Assembly: GCF_001651855.1 (NCBI RefSeq)
Contig: NZ_LNQC01000038.1
Span: 45,144-109,143 of the forward strand
DNA: 64,000 bases
Direction: 5' to 3'
Source: Sinorhizobium americanum
GTDB taxonomy: Bacteria > Pseudomonadota > Alphaproteobacteria > Rhizobiales > Rhizobiaceae
Position numbers and translations under genes: made by a program. The notes beneath the pieces are model-generated. The model did no database searches. It was not told the DNA's origin and worked only from the letters and a program-made list of their open reading frames with translations. Of this stretch, positions 9,336 to 19,887 are shown piece by piece. Position 1 is the stretch's first letter. Each line of letters opens with the position of its first letter.

Positions 9336-12300
9336 ACCCCTCTGATCTCATTGGCGCCGCCGGCGCGACATCGATCCGGTTACGCCTTGACGCGCTGTCG
9401 GCGGAAGATGGCATGGCGCGATATCTTCTCGATCGTCTGACCGGCGAGCAGGTCGCTGCAATCACCCAAGCCTTGCTCACCGATGCGAAAGCCACCGAGC
9501 TTTTGAACATTGCGTTGCCGCGCAGCCTGGTTTCATCCTTCGGACTCCCGGACAGCGTGATGACGGATGAGCGGATGGTGGCGATCCGGCACGCCGACTA
9601 TGACCGCCCCGCACTTCTTTTTGCCAACACGGATGAAGACCAAGGCGCCTCTCTCGGGGACGTAACACTGATCGGTGCGAAACAGCTGACGGAAGAGCCG
9701 GGACCTTGGGTCGAGGCCGCCGCTGCCGGCCTTGGTTTGAGCGAAAGCCAAATCGCGACCTGGATGGCCGCGCTGAAGGGGCTGACTGCGGCCGATGACT
9801 GGACGCTCCACCAGATTGCAACCTATGTCGCCATGACCCGAGCGCGAGTCGAAACCGATGCGGTACCGGTCACGGATGCCCTCGGATGGGCATTGCCGGC
9901 GTTGCGCCTGCCGCGCGACAGCGGTTACTTTTTGGGACTTGGCGAACGCGATCGCGAAGTCCCGCGTCGGTGGAAAAAACTTTTCGAAAAGCTCGTCGCG
10001 GATCGAAAACCTTTGATGGTCAAGCAGCGTCCCAATCGTCAGCTCATCGAAAATGAAGAGTTGAGAGAGCAGTTCGCGGAGGTGCGGGATGATATACCGG
10101 CGGAGATCCATCCTGCCATTGATGCTTTCATTGAGGCCGCGCCAGGCTGGGGCCCGGAAGCAGAAGCGCTCAGCCTTTTCGAATGGGAGGCTGAGAGCGT
10201 TCTCCAGCTGTTTTCCGGGATAAAGCTGAAGAAGACCTCGCTTGCCCAAGAGACAGTGAATTTCTTCGAGTTCACGTTTCCCGACCGGCTGAGTCCAGCC
10301 GACAACGAATACCTCCGCGTTCTGAAGGGCCGGTCGCTGAAGGAGACGCGGGAGGACGACCGCGAATTTTTCGAGGCTCACAGGGATGATCTGGCGCAAG
10401 ACAAGGCTCTGAGGGTCAAGTGGGAGCGCTTCGTCTTCGGTCGCCCGATCGAATGCACCGATTTCCTTGAAGGCCTGTTGCGAGTCATTGAACGTCTCTT
10501 TGGCCAGGTGAGCCTCGGAGGTGGCCCCCGTAAACTGAGCATTAAGTCGGCCCGGCGATCGCGTAACCAGTGGCTCGACCTCAATGCCGACGTTGGCCTA
10601 TATTTCGGCCTGCGCTACAGAGGGTTGCCCGCGCTTCTCGGCGCAGCCGTCGAATGGGACGTACCCCATCTCTTCAGCTACGAAGAACTGCTTGATCGCG
10701 CAAAAGCACGTCAGAAAAAGTATCGGCGAAACGAGTCGACGGCGCGAGGTGCCTTGCAGATCAAATTCGATGTGGCGCTAACGGCCGGACGGGAGCGGGC
10801 AACCGTTCAGCTCGTGTGGACCGGCCAGCCATCAGCCATCGGCCTGGAACTGCCGAAAGATCTCGGTCGCCTCATCAAGCGCCCGTTTGGACGCAGCAGC
10901 GTTGCCCGTCTCTCGGTTAGTCGAAAGGGCGCCCTCCAGTCGGTGTCTCTCAGCGATACAGGAACGCTGCAACCAGCCTTCGGGCAGGATGCTGGAACGC
11001 TTATCCCGCGCACGAGCACCGGCATCGACCTTGCGAAGCTCTTCCCAAAACTCTTGAAGGAGGCCAGCGAGGCAGGCCGGATCACACAGGCGGGCGCTGA
11101 CGACATTGCTGCGGCGTGGAAACAATTCGTCGCCTTGTATACCGACGCACTTACATCCCTGCAGTCGTCCGGGTACGCGTCTGCCACGCTCATCGCGCAG
11201 GCTGACGCCTACGGCGCCCTGCTGAATAGTTTGGCCAAGAATGCCATAGGTGATCTTAACCGCCGCGATATCTGGGAGCCGGTGCTGCGGATCGGGACGA
11301 TCGAAGTACTGGGGAGCGCGCCGTCAGCCATCATCGCGCCTTGGCACCCGCTGCGCTTGGCTGGTGTCGCCGCTAAAATGCGATCGGTGGCAGGCTTGGC
11401 CGACTATCTCTTGTCGGATGTCGATGTGAACTTCGGCGACTCGCGTCTGTTTTTCAGCGATCTCCGCGACGAACTCAGCCATCCGCTCTACCCGGAAGTA
11501 GCCGTCGGCTATGACGGCAGCGAACCTGTCCTGCTGACGGAAACGAGCACGGTCAACGACTACAGCTTGGCCGAGCGGCCGGTCCGTGATCCGTCTGAGG
11601 CAACCACGGACGTCGACCCATCAGAGGCCGCAAGACAGATCCGCGCTTTGCTCGAACGCTATCTCGACCTGCAGCCGCATGAGCGGTCGAATCTCAGCAT
11701 CATGCTCTACAATTGCGATGCGGCCGGGTTGCCGCTCGCAACCGTGAGCGCGCTAAGTTCGGTGCAGGACCAAGAAGAAGTCCATTGCAATGTGCTGGTC
11801 CGCCATCGCGACCGGGCCCGCTTGTCTGGAGTCTACACCGAGCTGCTTGAACGATCGGAAAATGATCCCGATGCGGTTGTGGTCAGCGAGACATCGCGGA
11901 ACTTCATGTCGAAGCTGCGTATCGGAGTCATGCTCGACGTCGCGGGCGGATCAAAGTCGGGCGGAGCACGCGAGATAGACGTAGCGTTCCTGCACGACGT
12001 TGTGTCCCGTCAAGCGCGTGAACAGTGGTTTCCGGTTCCGGCTTTGCAGGATAATCCCTCTTTGCTTGAACACGTACCGGCCCGCTGGTCGTACCGGCGG
12101 GTTACTGCCGAAGACGAACTCAAGGCGACGAGCTACCTGACGTGCCCACGTCAGCCCGACGCGGGCTGGGCCTATATCGACGCCGTCGCGAACGTTGTTC
12201 GGCGCCAGTCGCACGGTCCAGACGAGCACTATCTGCCGGCGCGCCAGATCTCGTTTCAAGATGGTGGCCTGAAGGGGATGTTCGACGAGGTGCATAAATT

Positions 12301-14797
12301 GGCGGAGTGGGTCGCCACCTATGACGATCTTCTCGACAAGCGGCAGCTTGCTGCCCAAGGGATCAACGTGATCCGGTATCGTCGCCAACGCACCCACGGC
12401 CGCAACATGGTCGTCTCGTCGACATCGGAGCTGCGAATACTTCACGTGCTGGTCAAGCGGCGGCTTGCGGAACTCTCCTTGGGTCTTGACGACGACCGCC
12501 TTGCAGGTCTCGCGCGCCGAATGATCGAAGACGCCAATGCGATATCCGGCGATATCGTTTTGCGTGCAGCCAAACGAGGTGTCTCGGCCGGCGAGCTGAT
12601 CGGTTTGGTGCTGAGCCGGGCCCTGGTCGAAGAAGAGCTTGGTGAGCGAGCAGCCGTTGCCTGGTTCCTCCTAGATGACTACGCGGAGTGGCTTGGGCAA
12701 AAAGAAGAAGGGATCGCCGATATCCTTGGCATCAGCCTCTCGACCGGTGAGGATGGTCTTCCGAAGCTCAGGGCAATCGTGACCGAAGCGAAGTACGTGG
12801 ACCAATCTGGCTTGGCGGAGGCGAGCCGCAAGTCGCGCAGCCAGTTGCGACAGACCGTTGCCCGTATCGATGACGCCTTGTTTGGCGATCCCGGACGCCT
12901 CGATCGCGACCTCTGGCTTTCCCGGATTTCCGATCTGCTGCTGGACGGCACGGCGGCACTGGGGCAGGCAAACCTTCTTGAACGCGTTCGCGACGGCATT
13001 CGCCGCGGTGCTGTGCCGATCGATTTGCGCGGTTACTCCCACATTTTCGTTTCCGGCCCGGCGACCGACGGCAGTTCGCTGGGAGAGCAGGATGATTTGC
13101 CGGAAATCCAGATGGGCCTTCAGGAAACCTTTACGCGCGAAGGGCTTCGCAAACTGATCAAGGCTTACCAGGCCAAACAAAGTCTAACCGAACTCCGCGC
13201 CCAGCTCGGCGAAAAGCACACGTGGAACTCGGTCAGCTATCGTCATCCGGCGCCGCGGGTGGATTGGACCAAAGCCATCAAAGAAGAGCATTCGATTGCT
13301 GCAATCGAACACCCGATTAGCCACGACTATGATCAGGATGACGACGAGGGCGATCCCGAAGGCGGAATCGTTATCGAGGCCGTGGAACCCGGCACAGGCG
13401 ACAATGGTTCGGTCGCCGCGAGCGGCGACAGCGGCGGCCTGTCCAGCGGGGAAACCATGCCTGCCTCAGTCTCGGCCCAAACCAAGGGCGAAAACCCGAC
13501 AACCATCTCAACTCCGTCTCTAACGAACACGCAACCGGGTGCTCCAGCGTTGCCGAGCGCCGAAACGACTGCTCCGACGCCCGACAAACCCTCCCGCGCC
13601 GGCGTCGACATCGGCATTGCCGCCCTGATCGAAGCTCGCGCACAAAAAGCGCGCGAAAACTCGGCAGACGAGCGAGAATGGTTGGACAGCACCGCACAAA
13701 GGCTGCGCTCCGCACTGCTCGGCTACAATCTCCAGGCTAAGATCGTCGGAACGCGCCTTACTCCAAACGCCGCACTCATCCGTTTCATGGGGTCGGATCG
13801 TCTGCGCGTTGAAGACATCGAAGCGAAGCAGTCATCCCTTCTGACGACGCATGGGCTGAGGCTGATCTCGATTTCGCCATTGCCGGGCGAGATCGTCGTC
13901 GGCGTAGCGCGGCCGCAGCGACAGGTCGTTTCCCTTTGGGATGTTTGGGGCCGACGGGAAATCAATCGCAATGCCGCGGGCGTGAACACGTCCTTCGTGC
14001 TCGGCCTGAAGGAACTCGACGGCGATATCCTCTATCTGAACCTTGGTGGGCCATTCGCCGGCGGCCAACAGCATGAGCCCCACACGCTCGTCGCAGGCGC
14101 AACCGGGTCTGGGAAATCTGTTCTAATCCAAGCGCTCCTCCTCGACATCGCTGCGACCAACTCCAGTGATCTGGCGCATATCCACCTGATCGACCCGAAG
14201 ATGGGTGTCGACTACGCGGCAATCGAGCGGCTGCCGCATTTGCAGGGCGGGGTGATTGTCGACCAAACGCGGGCGGTTGAAGTCATGGAGGGTCTCGTCA
14301 CAGAGATGGAACGCCGCTATGAGCTTTTCCGGTCCAAAGGGGCTCGAGACATTCGAGCGTTCAATTTCAAAGCTGAGCGTGACGAGCGGCTGCCATACGT
14401 CTTCCTGGTTCATGACGAATTTGCGGAGTGGATGCTGACGGAGGATTACAAGTCTGCCGTGACATCCAACGTTTCGCGCTTGGGCGTGAAGGCACGCGCC
14501 GCCGGCATGCATCTGATCTTCGCAGCACAGCGGCCCGATGCGAATGTCATGCCGATGCAGCTACGCGACAACCTTGGCAACAGATTGATTTTGAAGGTTG
14601 CGAGCGTCGGAACATCCGAAATCGCACTTGGCGTGAAGGGAGCGGAACAGCTCTTAGGGCTTGGCCACCTTGCAGCAAGGCTGAGCGGTGAGCCAGCAAT
14701 CATATATGCCCAGGCGCCATTCCTGTCCGATGATGATATAGACGCCGCCGTGGACGCAATTCTGGCCAATGACGCCGGTAGTGGTCCGGATGACTAA
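9332..14797 (+). CDS. sspH: SspH/DptH-like FtsK-HerA family ATPase (1821 aa)
   Basis: The largest protein of the window. The N-terminal about 1300 residues have no motif I recognise. An acidic then Pro/Thr/Ala-rich linker follows (roughly 1330-1420). The C-terminal 330 residues are an FtsK/SpoIIIE-type motor with Walker A GATGSGKS (1589-1596), Walker B LVHDE (D1695, E1696), and the AAQRPDANVMP region typical of FtsK-family translocases. Layout and size match DptH/DndH, the DNA-translocating subunit of phosphorothioation-dependent restriction. The start is a GTG overlapping the sspG stop. The stop lies 16 bases from the convergent stop of sspD, so the two halves of the system meet tail to tail. 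No nuclease motif is evident, so the cutting activity is unassigned. Confidence 0.8.
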   Translation: MNPSDLIGAAGATSIRLRLDALSAEDGMARYLLDRLTGEQVAAITQALLTDAKATELLNIALPRSLVSSFGLPDSVMTDERMVAIRHADYDRPALLFANTDEDQGASLGDVTLIGAKQLTEEPGPWVEAAAAGLGLSESQIATWMAALKGLTAADDWTLHQIATYVAMTRARVETDAVPVTDALGWALPALRLPRDSGYFLGLGERDREVPRRWKKLFEKLVADRKPLMVKQRPNRQLIENEELREQFAEVRDDIPAEIHPAIDAFIEAAPGWGPEAEALSLFEWEAESVLQLFSGIKLKKTSLAQETVNFFEFTFPDRLSPADNEYLRVLKGRSLKETREDDREFFEAHRDDLAQDKALRVKWERFVFGRPIECTDFLEGLLRVIERLFGQVSLGGGPRKLSIKSARRSRNQWLDLNADVGLYFGLRYRGLPALLGAAVEWDVPHLFSYEELLDRAKARQKKYRRNESTARGALQIKFDVALTAGRERATVQLVWTGQPSAIGLELPKDLGRLIKRPFGRSSVARLSVSRKGALQSVSLSDTGTLQPAFGQDAGTLIPRTSTGIDLAKLFPKLLKEASEAGRITQAGADDIAAAWKQFVALYTDALTSLQSSGYASATLIAQADAYGALLNSLAKNAIGDLNRRDIWEPVLRIGTIEVLGSAPSAIIAPWHPLRLAGVAAKMRSVAGLADYLLSDVDVNFGDSRLFFSDLRDELSHPLYPEVAVGYDGSEPVLLTETSTVNDYSLAERPVRDPSEATTDVDPSEAARQIRALLERYLDLQPHERSNLSIMLYNCDAAGLPLATVSALSSVQDQEEVHCNVLVRHRDRARLSGVYTELLERSENDPDAVVVSETSRNFMSKLRIGVMLDVAGGSKSGGAREIDVAFLHDVVSRQAREQWFPVPALQDNPSLLEHVPARWSYRRVTAEDELKATSYLTCPRQPDAGWAYIDAVANVVRRQSHGPDEHYLPARQISFQDGGLKGMFDEVHKLAEWVATYDDLLDKRQLAAQGINVIRYRRQRTHGRNMVVSSTSELRILHVLVKRRLAELSLGLDDDRLAGLARRMIEDANAISGDIVLRAAKRGVSAGELIGLVLSRALVEEELGERAAVAWFLLDDYAEWLGQKEEGIADILGISLSTGEDGLPKLRAIVTEAKYVDQSGLAEASRKSRSQLRQTVARIDDALFGDPGRLDRDLWLSRISDLLLDGTAALGQANLLERVRDGIRRGAVPIDLRGYSHIFVSGPATDGSSLGEQDDLPEIQMGLQETFTREGLRKLIKAYQAKQSLTELRAQLGEKHTWNSVSYRHPAPRVDWTKAIKEEHSIAAIEHPISHDYDQDDDEGDPEGGIVIEAVEPGTGDNGSVAASGDSGGLSSGETMPASVSAQTKGENPTTISTPSLTNTQPGAPALPSAETTAPTPDKPSRAGVDIGIAALIEARAQKARENSADEREWLDSTAQRLRSALLGYNLQAKIVGTRLTPNAALIRFMGSDRLRVEDIEAKQSSLLTTHGLRLISISPLPGEIVVGVARPQRQVVSLWDVWGRREINRNAAGVNTSFVLGLKELDGDILYLNLGGPFAGGQQHEPHTLVAGATGSGKSVLIQALLLDIAATNSSDLAHIHLIDPKMGVDYAAIERLPHLQGGVIVDQTRAVEVMEGLVTEMERRYELFRSKGARDIRAFNFKAERDERLPYVFLVHDEFAEWMLTEDYKSAVTSNVSRLGVKARAAGMHLIFAAQRPDANVMPMQLRDNLGNRLILKVASVGTSEIALGVKGAEQLLGLGHLAARLSGEPAIIYAQAPFLSDDDIDAAVDAILANDAGSGPDD

Positions 14798-14813
14798 GCC
14801 AGCCGGAGGGGGA

Positions 14814-15653
14814 TTACTTATGGCAGACGACGCAGCTAGCGGCTGCTTCGTCGAGCCCGTAGACATCGTCGATTGTCTCCGAAGTTTTGCCGGATAGCGG
14901 ATTGATCCGCCGGCCGCGCCGCAATCGCTCCCGGCGTTTCTCGTAATCTGAATTGATCTGTTCGACCCGTTCGGGCGAGATCAGATCCGTCAGGCTTTCG
15001 CCTTGGCTCCACGTGAACGGCGAGCCGTCTCGTAGCGCGGTCTTTTCATAATCGACGGCCTCGGCGAAGCGGTCTGGATGATGCTCGGCGAGCCGAACCC
15101 ATTCGATCTTCTGCTGGTAGAAGCAGAATGTGCACCCGGACCGGGAACGCCATTGATAGTAGGTCGGCTCACCAACGTCTGACTGCTCGAGTATCTCGAT
15201 GACGCCGGTACGGTCGACGCCTGCTTCACGAAGCGGAAGATGGACCCGCATGTTGGGGTGTGTGGCTTGATAGCCCTCGCGGCTTGGCTCATCGGCGCGG
15301 ATGGCAACGTAGGAGTGTACGATCGTCCCACTTTCCAGATCCTTTTGCAGCCACTGCTCCAAGGGCCGGAGTTTCAGCTGTCGCGTGCACCAGCGGGTGC
15401 GGGGCGAGGGGAGAAAATTGCCGTACTCGTCCAACCAGAAATCAAAGTCGCGATCGGGGTTAAGCCGCTGGATCGGCCGACCCAGGAAACCTTCGAGCTT
15501 ATCCAGGAAGGTATAGACCTCAGGCAGCTCCTTACCGGTGTCCGTGAAGAAATACTCGATCGGCAGCTCTGGATGATGCTGCCGCATGTAAACGGCGAGC
15601 GCGGCGCTGTCGCGCCCGCCTGAGAGACCGAGGATATGACGTTCCCCACTCAT
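14814..15653 (-). CDS. sspD: SspD/DndC-like PAPS reductase-family ATP pyrophosphatase
   Basis: This 279-residue protein has the PP-loop SGGRDS at residues 11-16, which binds ATP in PAPS reductases and DndC, and TDTGKE at 38-42 typical of the same family. Cysteines C89, C174, C177, C274 and C277 (two CxxC pairs) are placed to hold an iron-sulfur cluster, as in DndC. Its role would be to adenylate the DNA backbone phosphate before sulfur insertion. ATG overlaps the sspC stop (ATGA), so it is translationally coupled. It is the last gene of the sspABCD operon. PAPS reductase of sulfate assimilation is an alternative by fold alone, but the neighbours exclude it. Confidence 0.85.
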   Translation of the reverse strand: MSGERHILGLSGGRDSAALAVYMRQHHPELPIEYFFTDTGKELPEVYTFLDKLEGFLGRPIQRLNPDRDFDFWLDEYGNFLPSPRTRWCTRQLKLRPLEQWLQKDLESGTIVHSYVAIRADEPSREGYQATHPNMRVHLPLREAGVDRTGVIEILEQSDVGEPTYYQWRSRSGCTFCFYQQKIEWVRLAEHHPDRFAEAVDYEKTALRDGSPFTWSQGESLTDLISPERVEQINSDYEKRRERLRRGRRINPLSGKTSETIDDVYGLDEAAASCVVCHK

Positions 15654-18600
15654 TGCCTACCAACCTCATCTTCGCCATCGGCTGCCATCATCGCGACTGC
15701 ACGCGCCAATGCAGCAAGCTGCAGTCGTCCACTCTTGTTTTCTGATCTGAGCGAAGCCACCAGGCGATCAGCGATTCCCGCGGCGGCCACCTTTTCGCTT
15801 TCGCTCAGTTCGAAGCTGCGCATCAACGGCGGCGTCTTCGGGTCGAGGCCGACGACAAGTGCAAGGGCCTCGGTCTGGGAGCGTCGATCTCGCACGATCG
15901 CCAGAGCCTCAAGCTCCCGGAAACGGCGCCCGTATCGCGCAATTTCGGTCAAAGCCTCCTGCCGGTCTCTATCCGACCAATTCCGGGCGGGGCGGTGCAA
16001 CAGGACGCTAACGGTGCTCTCGATGTCGCCTTTTCCGAGCTCCATCGCTGCAACGCGATCTGCGAACGCATCGAAATTGTAATCGTTCGTCAGGCCCTTC
16101 AGCAGCGATGCGCGTTCCGCAATTCCAGCGAAACTCGCGGCATCGATACCGAGCGCTTTTGCAAGTGCCAGACGCAACTCCTCGAGAAGCGCCGGATAGC
16201 TCGCTTCGGCCGCTTGGAGGGCATGATAGACCGCCTCCGGGGAGAGCTCTTCACCGAGAGCAGCCGGAAGATCGTCAAACAAGAGACGCTCGGGGTCGTC
16301 CGCCTTCACTACGACCCCGCGGATTTTCACCGCCAGACGATCAAGATTGGTGGTCCGCTTTGCGAACTGTGAGAGCTCTTCGAAACGCTGAAAAAGAGCT
16401 GCGGCAACGGGCAATGACGCGCCATGATGGTCAACGCCGAGCAGCTGCGCGAGCCCACTGAGAAACGCTGTTTCGCGCACGGACCGGTCGATCCGCCTCA
16501 AACGGAAGAGGCCGGGCTTCTGCAAAAGCTTGTCGACGACGACGTCATCGATTGCTGTTTGATAGACCCCGTCGATGTAGACTGCGACGCTCTCGCGCTT
16601 GGCAAGCATGTAGGCAAGCGCCAACACCGGCATGACACCGGCTTTGATGCCATAGGGGGGCCGAGCCCACTCCGCATAAACAGCATCGAGAGGCTTTTCG
16701 CCCGCAAGGTCGATTACCTCCCACGCAGGCCGAAGCGATGCTCCCTCTTGGCTATCGTCCGGCTCTGAAAAACCAAACACGCCGGCCTTGATCTCTTTGT
16801 GCAGTCCGAACGGTCGAAGCAAGGTAAGATAGAGGCCGAGTTCTGCAGGATACTGGGTCATTCCCAGCTGCTCATCTGCATACGAGTTGACCATCGCATG
16901 AGCCAGTTCGCGCAAAGCCGCCATCGAATTCGATGATGGTTTGTCTCGCTGGAGCAACTCGCTCTTGATAATCGGCGCCTTGTAGAAACCGGCGTCGGCC
17001 AGCGCACTTGCAACGACCGTTAGCGGTGCGCGAATGGCGTGGCTCGGCTGAGGCGCCAGGTACCAGCTTGCGTTCTCAAATGCAGTCTCGAGCGCCCGAT
17101 GAAGCTGATCGATGCAGTGGGATTGTCTCGCGGCAATCTCCCGCCTCGCTATCCGGTCGCCCTCCAGCTGCGGGTGCTCACGGAAAACGCGTTCGACCGC
17201 CAACAACTCTGCGGCCGTTGACCGGAGGGCAAAACTGTCATTTGCCCCGCCTACGGCGATCACACGCTCCTCCGTTGCCAGCGCTTTGGCGGCTTTCTGC
17301 GCCAGTTGATTGACTGATTTCGTAGTCAAAGAACCGTCGCCGAGGAGCAATAGTAATAGGCCGCTGCCACGAAGGGGGCGGGCCAAAATGCCGCTCGTCA
17401 ACGACTCGATCGTATCGTGTGGACCGACGACCTGCAGCGCTATCTCAAAAGTCCTGAGCGCGCCTTTCTGGAAATAATGTCGCTTGGCTGTTGCAAAGCC
17501 CAGGCCGACCCGGCGCGGAATGTCCGCGAGTTCAAGTGAGTCCGCCGGTTGGATAGCCCGCCCAATGGCCTCCTCAAGATCGAAGTCGCTGCCGGCAAAA
17601 AGGGCATATCCACCAAGGCGTGGCTGCCGGATCAGAATAGCCCAATCGACGAGATCCTTGATCGCTCCGCTGATCGCTTTCATCGTGAAGCCGGGTACGG
17701 ACGCGCTCAAAAAGTCGTCTGCAAGCACGACGCCAGACCCGTTCCGGAAAAACTCGATGATCGCGGCCGCTTTCGTCAATGCGACGTGCAGACTGGTTCC
17801 TTTAACACCGGCCCGCTCGATCGCCTCGAATGCGAGGCTGAAGCGATTACCGTCCACACCCGCGGTAAGGGCCATCCCGAAGTTCGCAACAAGATAGTCC
17901 CAGAGCATCGCGGGGTCGTAGGTCCCGGCCTCCAGATCGGTTGTCTCCAGAAACTCCTTGAAGCCGGAGGGTTCAGCCGAACTCAAGAAGCCAAAAACGC
18001 TTCGTTCATTTTGGGCAAACCGCGCTCTTGAGATCGGTCCGAGCAGAAGTGCGCTCACCGGGTTAAGAGGCCATGTCTGCGCGAGCGCGTCCGCCAGAAC
18101 GTCGACGTCCGTGGGACGACGTTTGGCGACCGCTTCAGCAACAGTGCGGGCGCCGGACCCATCGTGATCAGGGCGCTCGGTGGCGATGGCCCGGCCAAGC
18201 AGCGCAACTGTTTCGTCTGCGCCTGAAAGAAATGCGATGTCCTGGTAACGGCCTTGAACCTTACGCCACTCCTGGCGCGCATCGCGGGCGGCACGCGCGG
18301 TGTACTGGTCAAAAGACTGGTGCAGAATGCCGATGACGACCAAGCGGCCGCTGCTGCGCGACGCATGCTCGGCAAGGTCCTGAAGCAGATGAACGTCGCC
18401 ACCCTCGAGTGCTTCGTGCTCAAGAAGCTTGCCGAGTTCGTCGAGAATGAGGAGGGTTCCACTCGACGCGCCTTCGCCGCCCGCGATCAAAGCCTTGATA
18501 AGGCGATCATCGCTTGCTGCGAACTGTGACGCGGTACCCGGCGACCAACCAAGCGCGTTGCGTGCGGCTTCAACGATTGCATCCCGGAGCCGTGTCCGGC

Positions 18601-18958
18601 TTCCGGTAACGGCGACGACTTTCCAGGCGCCGCCGGTTTCCGGGAACGCCTCGTTGAACAGGGTCGAAAGAGGCTCCCCCGCAATGTCTCGAGCAATCTT
18701 CCGGTTCTTCTTTGCGCCGGCCACCAGGTTCGCAAGCAGCAAGGCAGCGCTCGACTTGCCGCCGCCATAAGGACCGGTCCAAGTGAAGGCGCCCTGGTGG
18801 TGGTCCCGCTGGCTCTCACCAAGGATACGCAGAGATTTCGCGACGCTTGCCTGCAAAACGTATCCGACCAATGGTGGCGTGCCGTTCAGGTCCGCGTCGA
18901 GCCGGGCTGATCGCGCGAAACGGCGATCAATGGAAACTACACAGGAAAGCTTGCTCAT
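15650..18958 (-). CDS. sspC: SspC-like large ATPase of DNA phosphorothioation
   Basis: An 1102-residue protein with a Walker A motif GPYGGGKS at residues 62-69 and a Walker B LLILDE at 169-174, followed by about 900 residues of mostly helical sequence. SspC is the ATPase of the SspABCD modification machine. Assignment rests on the P-loop, the size, and the position between the DUF4007 protein and the PAPS reductase-like protein. Both ends overlap neighbours by ATGA. Nothing suggests truncation. Confidence 0.8.
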   Translation of the reverse strand: MSKLSCVVSIDRRFARSARLDADLNGTPPLVGYVLQASVAKSLRILGESQRDHHQGAFTWTGPYGGGKSSAALLLANLVAGAKKNRKIARDIAGEPLSTLFNEAFPETGGAWKVVAVTGSRTRLRDAIVEAARNALGWSPGTASQFAASDDRLIKALIAGGEGASSGTLLILDELGKLLEHEALEGGDVHLLQDLAEHASRSSGRLVVIGILHQSFDQYTARAARDARQEWRKVQGRYQDIAFLSGADETVALLGRAIATERPDHDGSGARTVAEAVAKRRPTDVDVLADALAQTWPLNPVSALLLGPISRARFAQNERSVFGFLSSAEPSGFKEFLETTDLEAGTYDPAMLWDYLVANFGMALTAGVDGNRFSLAFEAIERAGVKGTSLHVALTKAAAIIEFFRNGSGVVLADDFLSASVPGFTMKAISGAIKDLVDWAILIRQPRLGGYALFAGSDFDLEEAIGRAIQPADSLELADIPRRVGLGFATAKRHYFQKGALRTFEIALQVVGPHDTIESLTSGILARPLRGSGLLLLLLGDGSLTTKSVNQLAQKAAKALATEERVIAVGGANDSFALRSTAAELLAVERVFREHPQLEGDRIARREIAARQSHCIDQLHRALETAFENASWYLAPQPSHAIRAPLTVVASALADAGFYKAPIIKSELLQRDKPSSNSMAALRELAHAMVNSYADEQLGMTQYPAELGLYLTLLRPFGLHKEIKAGVFGFSEPDDSQEGASLRPAWEVIDLAGEKPLDAVYAEWARPPYGIKAGVMPVLALAYMLAKRESVAVYIDGVYQTAIDDVVVDKLLQKPGLFRLRRIDRSVRETAFLSGLAQLLGVDHHGASLPVAAALFQRFEELSQFAKRTTNLDRLAVKIRGVVVKADDPERLLFDDLPAALGEELSPEAVYHALQAAEASYPALLEELRLALAKALGIDAASFAGIAERASLLKGLTNDYNFDAFADRVAAMELGKGDIESTVSVLLHRPARNWSDRDRQEALTEIARYGRRFRELEALAIVRDRRSQTEALALVVGLDPKTPPLMRSFELSESEKVAAAGIADRLVASLRSENKSGRLQLAALARAVAMMAADGEDEVGRQ

Positions 18959-19878
18959 GCTGCGATCTGACGGTCGAGTTTGCGTGGGTAAGCGAGAGAA
19001 AGAACCGTCGTTGGATCAAACTCGGACGTGCGCTGGATCTGGCGAAGACCGGCCGTGTCTACCCATTGCCAAGCACCTGCCGTCAGATCGTCAAGCCGCA
19101 TCAGCCGGGAAACCACGCTGTCTTCGTCGAGTTTGAAAACGCGGCCCGGCGAGCCTGCTCCATAACATATCTGTTCAGCCGTCAATGTGGTCGCGCCGCC
19201 GGATCGTTCCCAGAACTGACCAAGCGCGTAAGCGAAAACGGCGTCATGGAGGCTTGGCTTGGGACCGCGAACAAACTCGTACCAGCCGCCAAGCCGAGCT
19301 TCCCGGATCAGTGCAAGTTCGGCTAACAGAGGCTCTGCGGCGTCTTCGTTGAGAGTATCTGCGCGCCGCACATAGCTGCGCAAGAAAACCTCGATATCGC
19401 GCTTGAGTGTTCCGCGCGTTGCCCGCCATCCGTTGCTCTCGACCAAGGCCATGAGCTGGTCGAGCAACATCGTCGGGTCAAACTCGATCGCATTGAGCAA
19501 ATTGAACGCGTAGTAGGCAGTTGTTGTCATCGCCGGCGTGCTGGCGATATGCCAATGAGCGAGCCAAATCGTCGATGGTTGCTCAAGGTAAGGATCGAGA
19601 CCGTCGTCGCTGAGAATCGCGTGACCAACCCCGGTTGGCGCAACGATGCGATCAACTTCGGCGAAAAAGCCCGAAGCGAGCGCCCAATAGCGCATCGACA
19701 CGGCCATATTGCGCCCGACGCCGAAACGAGTTATTGCATCTTGTTCCTGGAATGTTCTCGAATCAGCTCCGCTGCCGATCGCGTCGAAGGCCTTCTTCAA
19801 CCATAGCAATCGAAGCGGGAACGTCTCGTGTCCCGCAAACTGCCCTCTCGAATCGATCTTTATCGTAGCGCGTCCCAT
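18955..19878 (-). CDS. sspB: SspB-like DUF4007 protein, probable DNA nickase
   Basis: A 307-residue protein with the typical DUF4007 N-terminus (GQFAGHETFPLRLLWLKKAFDA at about 11-32), followed by FGVGRNMAVSMRYWA, a strongly conserved part of the family. SspB nicks one strand to expose the phosphate that is to be sulfurated. The gene starts 9 bases after the stop of the cysteine desulfurase gene and overlaps sspC. DUF4007 is found almost only beside phosphorothioation genes, which makes this one of the firmest calls here. Confidence 0.85.
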   Translation of the reverse strand: MGRATIKIDSRGQFAGHETFPLRLLWLKKAFDAIGSGADSRTFQEQDAITRFGVGRNMAVSMRYWALASGFFAEVDRIVAPTGVGHAILSDDGLDPYLEQPSTIWLAHWHIASTPAMTTTAYYAFNLLNAIEFDPTMLLDQLMALVESNGWRATRGTLKRDIEVFLRSYVRRADTLNEDAAEPLLAELALIREARLGGWYEFVRGPKPSLHDAVFAYALGQFWERSGGATTLTAEQICYGAGSPGRVFKLDEDSVVSRLMRLDDLTAGAWQWVDTAGLRQIQRTSEFDPTTVLSLAYPRKLDRQIAA

Positions 19879-19887
19879 GAGGGGACC

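Noticed and set aside
14814..15653. CysH-type PAPS reductase of sulfate assimilation
   Set aside because: Coupled to sspC and sspB; two CxxC pairs and neighbours fit a DndC-like role.
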